In this document: piece by piece, positions 9,555-17,534 of the stretch | How positions within the stretch are numbered: position 1 is the first letter of the stretch | Layout: each line of letters begins with the position of its first letter | Assembly: GCF_002150805.1 (NCBI RefSeq) | Contig: NZ_MTBA01000004.1 | Location: forward strand, 186,001 to 250,000 | DNA length: 64,000 nucleotides | Source of the DNA: Oceanospirillum sanctuarii | Lineage (GTDB): Bacteria; Pseudomonadota; Gammaproteobacteria; Pseudomonadales; Halomonadaceae | Reading direction: 5' to 3' | The notes under the pieces: model-generated | What the model was told of the DNA's origin: nothing | What the model saw: the letters and a program-made list of their open reading frames with translations, nothing else | Database searches by the model: none | Translations under genes and position numbers: made by a program

Positions 9555-10280
9555 ATGCTGAAATGGATACTACTTTTAACCCTTGGGCTATTTGCAGTTC
9601 CCAGCTTCGCGCTTCCTCCCCTCAAGCCTTTTCAGGCAACCTATAAAACCACCTACGAACTGGGTTTCAGCATTGATGTTGAGGCCAAACGTACGTTGTC
9701 TCAACAGAGCAATGGTCAATGGGTACTCGATTTCCGCGCTAAGAACTGGTTCGCACGTATCCAGCAAACCAGTACCTTCCTGCTCGATTCCGAAAGCCAG
9801 TTAAAACCCCTGCTCTATCGTCGCTACCAGAAAGTCTTCGGCAAAAGCGAAGAACAGAAGGTGATCTTTCACTGGGATGAGCAACGGGTTACCAACGATA
9901 TCGATAACAAACCCTGGAAGATGGATATCCCAGTCAACGCACAGGACCTGCTTAGTTACCAGCTAAAGCTGCGTTACGACCTGCTACAAAACCCGGAACA
10001 AAAGCAGTTCCAGTATCCGGTAGCCGATGGAGGTAAGATCAAATTCTTTACCTTCCGCGTAGTTGGCGACGAAGTTCTGAGCACGCCCATAGGTCGCCTG
10101 AACACCATCAAACTGGAAAGCCTGCGCCACTCTAAAATGGATGTTGAGCACTTAGTTTGGTTGGCTAAAGACTGGGACAACTTATTACTACGTATCGAGC
10201 CGGTTCGACGCAAAGACAAGGAAGAACCCGTCGTACTGGTCAAAGCAACCCTGAATGGCAAAAAAGTAACCGGCTTATAA
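9555..10280 (+). CDS. DUF3108 exported protein
   Basis: 241 aa. A signal peptide (MLKWILLLTLGLFAVPSFA) is followed by a beta-rich domain matching DUF3108 (FQATYKTTYELGFSIDVEAKRTL ... LLSYQLKLRYDL). An excellent ribosome site (AAGGAGG) precedes the ATG. It follows purN by 43 bp, an arrangement also seen in pseudomonads, so it is probably co-transcribed. Function is unknown; the fold family is thought to be periplasmic. Confidence 0.8.
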   Translation: MLKWILLLTLGLFAVPSFALPPLKPFQATYKTTYELGFSIDVEAKRTLSQQSNGQWVLDFRAKNWFARIQQTSTFLLDSESQLKPLLYRRYQKVFGKSEEQKVIFHWDEQRVTNDIDNKPWKMDIPVNAQDLLSYQLKLRYDLLQNPEQKQFQYPVADGGKIKFFTFRVVGDEVLSTPIGRLNTIKLESLRHSKMDVEHLVWLAKDWDNLLLRIEPVRRKDKEEPVVLVKATLNGKKVTGL

Positions 10281-10465
10281 AATATTTTATATTTTTCGGT
10301 TAAACCGTTAAGCCGACGCTAAACTAACGAACATAAACAATAAAAATAAGCATTACTTTCAACCATCAAACTCAGTCGCATCTGCGACCCCAAGCACTAA
10401 TGACGGCCATAGGGAAATGTCCCGGTTCAGGCAGGTAAGCCCGCCCAAGAAACTGGAGCATCAAC
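10281..10465 (+). promoter_or_regulatory. Structured leader before the periplasmic binding-protein gene
   Basis: The first half is AT-rich. Then come a perfect inverted repeat GTCGCA-TC-TGCGAC (10375-10388), a small GGGA/TCCC hairpin (10412-10423) and a GC-rich GGCAGGTAAGCCCGCC stretch just before the ribosome site. It matches no riboswitch consensus I know. It may be a promoter/operator region or a structured mRNA leader. Confidence 0.25.
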
Positions 10466-11221
10466 ATGACCATCCGCCACCTGCTAAGTATTCTGTGCCT
10501 TCTTGCCGCCCCTTTCTTCGCCATTCATGCTAATGCGGAACCACTAAAAATCGGCACCGACAGCTGGCCACCCTTTCGGGAAATCAAAAACAATCAGATC
10601 GCCGGTATCGACGATGATCTCTGGCAGGAACTCAGCCAACGCATGGGCATTGAGATTCAATATATCCGCTGCCCCTGGAAGCGCTGCCTGGATCTGATGC
10701 GCGCCGGTGAAATCGATGCCATGAGCGGTCTGGCATGGCGCAAAGAACGCGCCGAGTATATCCGCTACGTTGAGCCGTCCTATTACGGCTGTTCAACCCG
10801 CTTCTATATTCGCGCCGGTGACGAGGAACGCCTGAGCAGTAAAGAGCAGCTTAACGAACTGAATATCGGCATGGTTCGGGGTTCAGCTTACTACCCAGAG
10901 TTTGATCAGGATGACTCTCTGCAAAAAACGCAACTGGCTCAGGAAAGTGTATTACTGCCTCTTCTGGCATCCGGCCGTATCGACAGCTACATAGGCACAG
11001 ACTGCCAGGCTGACTTCGAACTCGCCAACAGCCGCTGGAATCAGCAACTAGTAAAAGCCCCTTTTAACCCAGACAACAACACACCACTCTACATCGGCTT
11101 TTCCCGAAAAAGCTCATGGAGCAAGCAGTATGAAGAGTTCAGTGACGCAATAAAGCAGGTTCTGCTGGACAACTTTCAGGGCAAAGTTCAGAAAAAATAT
11201 TATCAGGGCACCATGCAATAA
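10466..11221 (+). CDS. Periplasmic solute-binding protein (SBP_bac_3 type)
   Basis: 251 aa. A signal peptide ends HANA, followed by LKIGTDSWPPFREIKNNQIAG, the typical opening of the family-3 extracellular solute-binding fold, and DALKAGEID-like MRAGEIDAMSGLAWRKERAEY. There are no permease or ATPase genes nearby, so it is an orphan. Orphan members often serve as sensors or act with transporters elsewhere. The ligand cannot be inferred; Cys pairs (RCPWKRC, CSTRFY, TDCQADF) suggest periplasmic disulfides. It ends at a strong terminator. Confidence 0.75.
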   Translation: MTIRHLLSILCLLAAPFFAIHANAEPLKIGTDSWPPFREIKNNQIAGIDDDLWQELSQRMGIEIQYIRCPWKRCLDLMRAGEIDAMSGLAWRKERAEYIRYVEPSYYGCSTRFYIRAGDEERLSSKEQLNELNIGMVRGSAYYPEFDQDDSLQKTQLAQESVLLPLLASGRIDSYIGTDCQADFELANSRWNQQLVKAPFNPDNNTPLYIGFSRKSSWSKQYEEFSDAIKQVLLDNFQGKVQKKYYQGTMQ

Positions 11222-11252
11222 AGTCCGCCCCCCTCTCTTTCTAGAGGCGCAA

Positions 11253-11279
11253 AAAAAGCACCACGAAGGTGCTTTTTTC
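11253..11279 (+). terminator. Terminator, binding-protein gene / dcd
   Basis: AAAAAGCACC pairs with GGTGCTTTTT across a 5-nt loop; A and T tracts on both sides would let it serve both convergent genes. Confidence 0.85.
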
Positions 11280-11293
11280 GTTTGCAACAGATA

Positions 11294-11860
11294 TCAGGTC
11301 TTAGGTAGTGTCACGCCAGTTTGTCCCTGATACTTGCCGCCGCGATCTTTGTATGAAGTCTCACAAACCTCATCAGATTCGAAGAACAGCATCTGAGCCA
11401 CGCCTTCATTGGCATAGATTTTCGCCGGCAGATTCGTGGTATTAGAGAATTCCAGCGTTACGTGGCCTTCCCACTCTGGCTCAAGCGGCGTTACGTTTAC
11501 AATGATACCGCAGCGGGCATAAGTCGATTTCCCCAGACAAACCGTCAGCACATTTCGCGGAATACGGAAGTACTCAACAGTTCGCGCCAAAGCAAAGGAG
11601 TTCGGCGGAATGATGCAGACATCACTTTTGATATCAACAAAGCTGTTTTCGTCGAAATTTTTCGGATCAACCGTCGCAGAGTGGATATTGGTAAACACCT
11701 TAAACTCATCTGCGCAACGTACGTCATAGCCATAGCTGGATGTGCCGAAAGAGATCACACGCTGACCATCAACATAACGTACCTGCTCAGACTCAAACGG
11801 TTCGATCATAGCGTCAGATTCTGCCATGCGGCGAATCCACTTATCAGACTTAATGGCCAT
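11294..11860 (-). CDS. dcd: dCTP deaminase
   Basis: 188 aa from the ATG at 11860, the usual Dcd start ([14 protein letters not shown]); the longer in-frame extension adds unrelated residues. It deaminates dCTP to dUTP for dTTP synthesis. Diagnostic segments are the [10 protein letters not shown] nucleotide site, the [10 protein letters not shown] catalytic loop, and the [16 protein letters not shown] strand with the catalytic Glu. Length equals that of the E. coli type. It converges with the upstream gene across a terminator. Confidence 0.96.
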   Translation of the reverse strand: MAIKSDKWIRRMAESDAMIEPFESEQVRYVDGQRVISFGTSSYGYDVRCADEFKVFTNIHSATVDPKNFDENSFVDIKSDVCIIPPNSFALARTVEYFRIPRNVLTVCLGKSTYARCGIIVNVTPLEPEWEGHVTLEFSNTTNLPAKIYANEGVAQMLFFESDEVCETSYKDRGGKYQGQTGVTLPKT

Positions 11861-11970
11861 AAACTTCCTACGTGTTAGATTGAAAAAAGCGTTTGAATGA
11901 TACAGGGTTGATTGCCAATGCAAAAGAGCCGCTTAGAATATCCAAGATTACTGCGACACAAGGATTCATC

Positions 11971-12585
11971 ATGCGTATCGATTTTGACACTTTAAGCCCG
12001 AATCAGGCCTATCACCTGATGACCCAGACCATCATCCCGCGTCCGGTCGCCTGGGTACTGACCGCCAACGAAACCTCCGGCTACAATCTGGCTCCTTTTT
12101 CCTTCTTCAACGCCATCTGTAGCAATCCGCCACTGGTGATGTTCTCCGCCGGTAAAAAGCCGGATGGCACTCTAAAAGATACCCGACACAATTTAGGTCA
12201 AAGCAAACAGCTGGTAATTCATATCCCTTCCGTTGATCAGGCGGAAGAAGTGACTGAAACCGCACGCACATTGGACTACGGTGACTCCGAACTATACAAA
12301 ATCCGTCATCCACTGGTTAACGAACCGGACTGGGATCTGCCTCGCCTTGAGAACGCACCTGTTGCCATGCTGGCAGAACTGACCGACCTGCATGAAGTTG
12401 GCCCGAACCAACAGGCGATCTTCTACTGTGAGATCAAAGCACTTTATGTCCGGGATGATCTGGTGGAAGAAGATGCCAAAGGTCGCACCCGAATCGATGC
12501 CGCTAAAATGCAACCTCTGGCACGACTGGGTGGTGGTGAATACGCCACCTTCGGGCAAGTTTTTAAACTGGATCGCCCAGCCTAA
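11971..12585 (+). CDS. Flavin reductase-like FMN-binding protein
   Basis: 204 aa, start at the ATG at 11971 (MRIDFDTLSPNQAYHLM). It matches the flavin reductase-like FMN-binding split-barrel family: IIPRPVAWVLT and NLAPFSFFNAICSNPPLVMFS form the FMN pocket, and KDTRHNLGQSKQLVIHIP follows. Members either reduce free flavin for monooxygenases or act on other substrates; the partner is unknown. It stands alone, convergent with mrp across a bidirectional terminator. Confidence 0.85.
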   Translation: MRIDFDTLSPNQAYHLMTQTIIPRPVAWVLTANETSGYNLAPFSFFNAICSNPPLVMFSAGKKPDGTLKDTRHNLGQSKQLVIHIPSVDQAEEVTETARTLDYGDSELYKIRHPLVNEPDWDLPRLENAPVAMLAELTDLHEVGPNQQAIFYCEIKALYVRDDLVEEDAKGRTRIDAAKMQPLARLGGGEYATFGQVFKLDRPA

Positions 12586-12622
12586 GTTCTCATCTGCGCA
12601 TAAAAACCAGCTGCGCATAAAA

Positions 12623-12659
12623 AAACGGGGCAGCTGAATCGACTTCAGCTACCCCGTTT
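12623..12659. terminator. Bidirectional terminator, flavin reductase / mrp
   Basis: A long stem, AAACGGGG...AGCTGAA against TTCAGCT...CCCCGTTT with one internal mismatch, flanked by A and T runs, between convergent genes. Confidence 0.8.
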
Positions 12660-12719
12660 CTCTTTTATCGTCTTAAGACTCAGATATCGCATTAAGCTTC
12701 AGAGCCTTAACAGATCAGA

Positions 12720-13523
12720 TCACTCACCAAAGGTGATGGTCGGTACTTCCTGCTCCGCCTTCTCAAGCTGAACAATCACATTATCAGCAATATCAGAGAA
12801 GAAGCCGGCAATTGCACCATCAGGCTCAGCCACAACAGATGGCTTACCACTGTCGGCCTGCTCACGAATGGTCGAGGTCAGAGGCAACTGCCCCAGAAGA
12901 ACGGTATCGTATTCCTTAGCGATACGATCACCGCCGCCTTCACCAAATACCGGCTCTGTGTGACCACATTCACTACAGGTGTGCAGACTCATGTTTTCCA
13001 CCACACCCAGCACCGGAATCTTCACTTTGCGGAACATCTCGACGCCTTTTTTGGCATCCAGCAGCGCGATATCCTGAGGCGTGGTTACGATAACCGCACC
13101 ACTCACCTGAACTTTCTGTGCCAATGTCAGCTGAATATCACCGGTACCCGGCGGCATATCAATAAACAGGTAATCCAGCTCAGGCCAGTCGGTCTGGGTC
13201 AGCATCTGCTGGAAGGCACCACTCACCATAGGGCCACGCCAAACCATCGGCGTTTTCTCGGTCACCAGATACGCCATAGACATGGTGTACAGGCCCTGGG
13301 CTTCAATCGGACCGAAGTTATTGCCATTGGTAGTCTGAGGACGCACACCATCAGCCACACCCAGCATCAGCGCCTGACTTGGGCCATAAACATCCGCATC
13401 CAGAAGGCCAACTTTAAAGCCTTTAGCCGCCATCGCCAGCGCAAGGTTAGCGGTAACCGTAGATTTACCGACACCACCTTTACCGGATGCCACAGCAACA
13501 ATTTTTTTCACATCTTCCAGCAT
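12720..13523 (-). CDS. apbC: Mrp/ApbC iron-sulfur cluster carrier ATPase
   Basis: 267 aa. The deviant Walker A motif ASGKGGVGKST is near the N-terminus; Walker B-like LDYLFIDMPPGTGD and the CxxC pair in HTCSECGH, which bridges an Fe-S cluster between monomers, are present. It lacks the ~100-residue N-terminal MIP18/DUF59 domain found in many Mrp proteins, so it is the short form. It loads Fe-S clusters onto apo-proteins. It is divergent from metG, as in pseudomonads. AGAGG lies before the start. Confidence 0.93.
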   Translation of the reverse strand: MLEDVKKIVAVASGKGGVGKSTVTANLALAMAAKGFKVGLLDADVYGPSQALMLGVADGVRPQTTNGNNFGPIEAQGLYTMSMAYLVTEKTPMVWRGPMVSGAFQQMLTQTDWPELDYLFIDMPPGTGDIQLTLAQKVQVSGAVIVTTPQDIALLDAKKGVEMFRKVKIPVLGVVENMSLHTCSECGHTEPVFGEGGGDRIAKEYDTVLLGQLPLTSTIREQADSGKPSVVAEPDGAIAGFFSDIADNVIVQLEKAEQEVPTITFGE

Positions 13524-13907
13524 AACGACCTCTAGTCTGAATCTGTTATGAGTAAGCCTGAACCTTGAGACTCAGGATCAGGCTTAAATCGCAAACCTTT
13601 GTTAAAAACAAGGTGTTAGATCTTGTGTTGAGAATTCCTTTTAGCTTACCACAGGCAATAACCCAGTAAAGCACTTGGTTAATAAACCCTATTTTTTATA
13701 ACGAAAAACATCTCACCGGATTTTCACCCTGAAAAGACAATACAGAGATGAAAAAAATCCTTTCAGTCGCTATAGTTACCGGATTGTTTTTTTCACCGGC
13801 TGCCAGCCTGCCTAAGCCTGATCTTTGATCATCAAAAGAAAACATCAGCCGCAGCAAAAAAGATGGCAAGCCCAATCCCGTTCAACACAGAAGCGTAAAG
13901 AGACACC
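13524..13907. promoter_or_regulatory. Divergent intergenic region mrp / metG
   Basis: 384 bp with promoters expected for both neighbours. The middle part is AT-rich and holds one short candidate gene (13748-13828). I saw no clear operator or terminator. Confidence 0.4.
13748..13828 (+). CDS. Possible 26-aa signal-peptide-like small protein
   Basis: ATG-started frame encoding MKKILSVAIVTGLFFSPA followed by ASLPKPDL and a stop. It looks exactly like a secretory signal with an 8-residue remainder. The ribosome site is poor (ACAGAG). It might be a degenerate remnant of an exported protein, a genuine small membrane peptide, or chance. Confidence 0.3.
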   Translation: MKKILSVAIVTGLFFSPAASLPKPDL

Positions 13908-15941
13908 ATGTCATCAGCTCGTAAAATCCTAGTGACCAGCGCACTTCCTTATGCCAACGGCTCCATTCACCTGGGACACCTGCTGGAATATATCCAGACT
14001 GATATCTGGGTTCGTTTTCAGAAACAACGTGGCCACATGTGCTCCTACGTTTGTGCCGATGACGCACACGGTACCGCTATCATGCTGCGTGCCGAGCAGG
14101 AAGGTATCACCTCTCAGCAGCTGATCGACAAAGTAAATGCCGAGCACCGTGCTGACTTTGACCGTTTTCTGGTGAACTTCGACAACTACTACTCCACGCA
14201 TTCTGAAGAGAACCGCGAGTTCTCTGAACTCATCTACAAGCGTCTACGTGATGCTGGTCATATCGCGACTCGTAACATCACCCAGATGTTTGATCCGGAC
14301 AAAGGCCTGTTCCTGGCGGACCGCTTCATCAAGGGCACCTGCCCGAAATGTAAAGCCGATGACCAGTACGGCGATAACTGTGAAGCCTGTGGCGCAACCT
14401 ACACTCCTGCTGAACTGATCGATCCTAAGTCTGCCATCTCAGGTGCAACACCGGTTGAGAAAGAATCCGAGCACTACTTCTTCAAGCTGCAGGATTTCCA
14501 GACCATGCTTACCGAGTGGACCCAAAGCGGTACACTGCACGAGCAGATCGCCAACAAACTGAAAGAGTGGCTGGAAGCCGGTCTGCAGGAGTGGGACATC
14601 AGCCGTGATGCGCCTTACTTCGGTTTTGAGATTCCTGATGCACCGGGCAAATACTTCTACGTATGGCTGGACGCACCTATCGGCTACATGGCGAGCTTTA
14701 AAAACCTGTGCTCCCGCCGTGACGATCTGGAGTTTGATGACTACTGGAACAAAGATTCCGAAGCCGAGCTGTACCACTTTATCGGCAAAGACATCATCAA
14801 CTTCCACGCTCTGTTCTGGCCAGCGATGCTGGAAGGTTCCGGTTTCCGCAAGCCAACAGCAGTTAACGCCCATGGCTTCCTGACCGTTAACGGCCAGAAA
14901 ATGTCCAAATCCCGTGGCACCTTTATCAAGGCGCAAACTTTCGCTGAGTTCCTGAATCCGGAATACCTGCGTTACTACTTTGCCGCCAAGCTGACCAGCC
15001 GTCCGGAAGATCTGGACCTGAACTTTGAAGACTTCACCGCCCGTGTGAACTCTGACCTGATCGGTAAAGTGGTTAACATCGCCAGCCGTTGCGCCGGTTT
15101 TGTTAAGAAGTCCGGTGGCAAGCTGTCTGAGACCTGTGTAGAACAGGCGATGCTGGATGAAGCTGTGGCACTGGGCAACCAGATCGCAGAGCACTATGAA
15201 AACCGTGACTTTGGCCGTGCGATCCGTCTGATTATGGAGCTGGCAGACACTGCTAACGCTTACATCGCCGACAAAGCGCCGTGGTCACTGGCAAAAGAAG
15301 AAGGCAAAGAGCAGGAAGTTCTGGATGTTTGCTCCGTCGGTATCAACCTGTTCCGTCAGCTGATCACCTATCTGGCACCGGTTCTGCCGGTTATGAGCGA
15401 GCAGGCGGCAGCCTTCCTGAATGTTGAAAATCTGGACTGGGATGCCCGCGAACAACTACTGCTGGGCCATGAGATCAACAAGTTCAAGCCGCTGATGACC
15501 CGTGTTGAAAGCGACAAGATCGATGCCATGATCGAAGCCTCCAAAGAGGTTCTGGCAGAAGAGCAAAAACTGAAAGAGCAGCCAACAGGCCCTCTGGCAG
15601 ACGACCCGATCAGTGATGAGATCGAGTTTGATGACTTCGCCAAGCTGGATCTGCGTGTGGCAACTATCGTTGCCGCCGACCACGTCAAAGGCGCTGATAA
15701 GCTGATTCAGCTGACACTGGATCTGGGCGGCGTGACCAAAAACGTCTTTGCCGGCATCAAGTCTGCCTACAACCCGGAAGATCTGGTAGGTCGTCAAACC
15801 GTTATGGTTGCCAACCTGAAGCCTCGCAAGATGCGTTTCGGCATGTCCGAAGGTATGGTGATGGCCGCAGGCCCTGGTGGTGAAGATATCTTCCTGCTGA
15901 CGCCGGATAAAGGTGCTGAAAACGGAATGCGCGTTAAATAA
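13908..15941 (+). CDS. metG: Methionyl-tRNA synthetase
   Basis: 677 aa, the long dimeric form. The HIGH-type signature HLGH is at residues 21-24 and KMSKS at 331-335. The connective-peptide zinc site is seen as [18 protein letters not shown]. The C-terminal ~110 residues form the EMAP-II-like tRNA-binding/dimerisation domain ([26 protein letters not shown]...). It charges tRNA-Met in the cytoplasm. It ends at a strong terminator and the rsx operon follows, a conserved neighbourhood. Confidence 0.98.
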   Translation: MSSARKILVTSALPYANGSIHLGHLLEYIQTDIWVRFQKQRGHMCSYVCADDAHGTAIMLRAEQEGITSQQLIDKVNAEHRADFDRFLVNFDNYYSTHSEENREFSELIYKRLRDAGHIATRNITQMFDPDKGLFLADRFIKGTCPKCKADDQYGDNCEACGATYTPAELIDPKSAISGATPVEKESEHYFFKLQDFQTMLTEWTQSGTLHEQIANKLKEWLEAGLQEWDISRDAPYFGFEIPDAPGKYFYVWLDAPIGYMASFKNLCSRRDDLEFDDYWNKDSEAELYHFIGKDIINFHALFWPAMLEGSGFRKPTAVNAHGFLTVNGQKMSKSRGTFIKAQTFAEFLNPEYLRYYFAAKLTSRPEDLDLNFEDFTARVNSDLIGKVVNIASRCAGFVKKSGGKLSETCVEQAMLDEAVALGNQIAEHYENRDFGRAIRLIMELADTANAYIADKAPWSLAKEEGKEQEVLDVCSVGINLFRQLITYLAPVLPVMSEQAAAFLNVENLDWDAREQLLLGHEINKFKPLMTRVESDKIDAMIEASKEVLAEEQKLKEQPTGPLADDPISDEIEFDDFAKLDLRVATIVAADHVKGADKLIQLTLDLGGVTKNVFAGIKSAYNPEDLVGRQTVMVANLKPRKMRFGMSEGMVMAAGPGGEDIFLLTPDKGAENGMRVK

Positions 15942-15975
15942 GGCAACAGCCAACGCACTCTTCGAAAAACACCAT

Positions 15976-16005
15976 AAAAAACAGGGGCATAAGCCCCTGT
16001 TTTTT
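15976..16005 (+). terminator. metG terminator
   Basis: AAAAACAGGGGC pairs with GCCCCTGTTTTT across an ATAA loop, followed by more T. Confidence 0.9.
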
Positions 16006-16177
16006 TATCTGCCGTTGGGAATATGCATCATTTACATATAACTATTTCCTATAAGAAGCCCTGCCTTTTTTCTTGTAGGTAATAACATAAAAAACGATAA
16101 TAGTGCCGCTTTAAGCTAAGATCCGTGCGTTTAAAGCTGGGGCTGATTCGTGTCAGCGTAACCTGAGCAAAAAGCTC

Positions 16178-16183
16178 TATAAT
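16178..16183 (+). promoter_or_regulatory. -10 element of the rsx operon promoter
   Basis: A perfect TATAAT 42 bp before rsxA in the metG-rsxA gap. No good TTGACA match lies 16-18 bp upstream, so an activator may be needed. Confidence 0.5.
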
Positions 16184-16224
16184 GTCGCCCCCTGATAAAC
16201 CCTAACTCCTGACGAAGATAAGTG

Positions 16225-16806
16225 ATGACTGAATACATCCTGCTCCTGATCAGTACGATTCTGGTGAACAACTTTGTTCTGGTTCAGTTTCTGGGCCTGT
16301 GTCCTTTTATGGGTGTTTCCAACAAACTGGAATCCGCCATGGGCATGTCTCTGGCCACCACCTTTGTACTGACCCTGTCCTCCTCCAGCAGTTATCTCGT
16401 ATATCACTTTGTGCTGGAACCTCTGGGTATCGAATATCTGAAAACCATCGCCTTTATCATGATGATCGCGGTGGTCGTGCAGTTCACCGAAATGGTGGTG
16501 CGCAAAACCAGCCCGCTGCTGTACCGCGTACTGGGTATCTTCCTGCCACTAATTACCACCAACTGTGCGGTACTGGGTGTGGCACTGCTGAGCCTGAACC
16601 GCAACAGCGGCTTTGTAGAAGCGACCATCTACGGCTTTGGCGCTTCCGTGGGTTTCTCTCTGGTTCTGGTGCTGTTTGCCGCCATGCGTGAACGCATTGC
16701 TGTTGCTGACGTTCCGGCACCCTTTAAAGGTTCATCCATCGCTATGGTGACCGCTGGTCTGATGTCGCTGGCCTTTCTGGGCTTCAGTGGACTGGTTCAG
16801 CTTTAA
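16225..16806 (+). CDS. rsxA: Electron transport complex subunit RsxA/RnfA
   Basis: 193 aa, six predicted membrane helices. The start is placed at the ATG at 16225 ([20 protein letters not shown]), matching the family; a GTG one codon earlier is possible. The [13 protein letters not shown] and [12 protein letters not shown] motifs hold the Cys residues that bind the intramembrane Fe-S cluster together with RsxE. First gene of rsxABCDGE, which couples electron transfer between NADH and ferredoxin to ion translocation, or keeps SoxR reduced. Confidence 0.96.
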   Translation: MTEYILLLISTILVNNFVLVQFLGLCPFMGVSNKLESAMGMSLATTFVLTLSSSSSYLVYHFVLEPLGIEYLKTIAFIMMIAVVVQFTEMVVRKTSPLLYRVLGIFLPLITTNCAVLGVALLSLNRNSGFVEATIYGFGASVGFSLVLVLFAAMRERIAVADVPAPFKGSSIAMVTAGLMSLAFLGFSGLVQL

Positions 16807-16907
16807 ATTCGTCCCGAACAATCTTTTTACTTGAGTTAACGGTTAACAGGCAAAGCCAGCGCTTTGTACTGAACCCTCTAATCGAATAAGCGATACCGGA
16901 CAAACAG

Positions 16908-17534
16908 ATGACTGAGTTTCTTTCACAACATCCTGTTTTAGCTGCTGTAATCGGACTGCTGACCCTCGCAGCCCTTTTCGGCGCCATGCTGGGCTATGCC
17001 TCCATCCGCTTTAAAGTGGAAGGCAACCCGATTGTTGACCAGATCGACGGCCTGCTGCCGCAAACTCAGTGCGGCCAGTGTGGCCATCCCGGCTGCCGCC
17101 CTTATGCCGAAGCGATCGCCAATGGCGACGATATCAACAAGTGCCCTCCCGGCGGCGAAAGCACCATGGAAGCTCTGGCCGATCTGATGGGGCGAGACCC
17201 TATGCCGCTGGACGCTGATCCGGACACCATCGGTGTGAAAAAAGTTGCTTATATCCGAGAAGATGAGTGTATCGGCTGCACCAAATGCATCATGGCCTGT
17301 CCGGTAGATGCCATTGTCGGTGCCACCAAGCTGATGCACACCGTTATTGAAACTGAATGTACCGGCTGCGACCTCTGTGTTGAGCCTTGTCCTGTAGACT
17401 GTATCGATATGCTGCCTGTAGAAACCACAGTGAAAAACTGGGGCTGGAACCGCCCAGAGGGCCCGAATGCCCGCTTTGAAAATCAGGTTTTCGCCACCAG
17501 TTCCGGCACCTCTGTCAGCGGAGGAGCGGTTTAA
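16908..17534 (+). CDS. rsxB: Electron transport complex subunit RsxB/RnfB
   Basis: 208 aa. An N-terminal membrane anchor is followed by the CxxCxxxxC cluster of the Fe-S domain ([10 protein letters not shown]...C) and two ferredoxin-type 4Fe-4S motifs, [12 protein letters not shown] and [12 protein letters not shown]. It is the ferredoxin-facing electron entry/exit subunit. Its stop overlaps the rsxC start by one base (TAATG). Confidence 0.96.
   Translation: MTEFLSQHPVLAAVIGLLTLAALFGAMLGYASIRFKVEGNPIVDQIDGLLPQTQCGQCGHPGCRPYAEAIANGDDINKCPPGGESTMEALADLMGRDPMPLDADPDTIGVKKVAYIREDECIGCTKCIMACPVDAIVGATKLMHTVIETECTGCDLCVEPCPVDCIDMLPVETTVKNWGWNRPEGPNARFENQVFATSSGTSVSGGAV

Noticed and set aside
10281-10465. 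Cyclic-di-GMP (GEMM) riboswitch
   Set aside because: The conserved core segments of GEMM-I are absent; only generic hairpins are seen.
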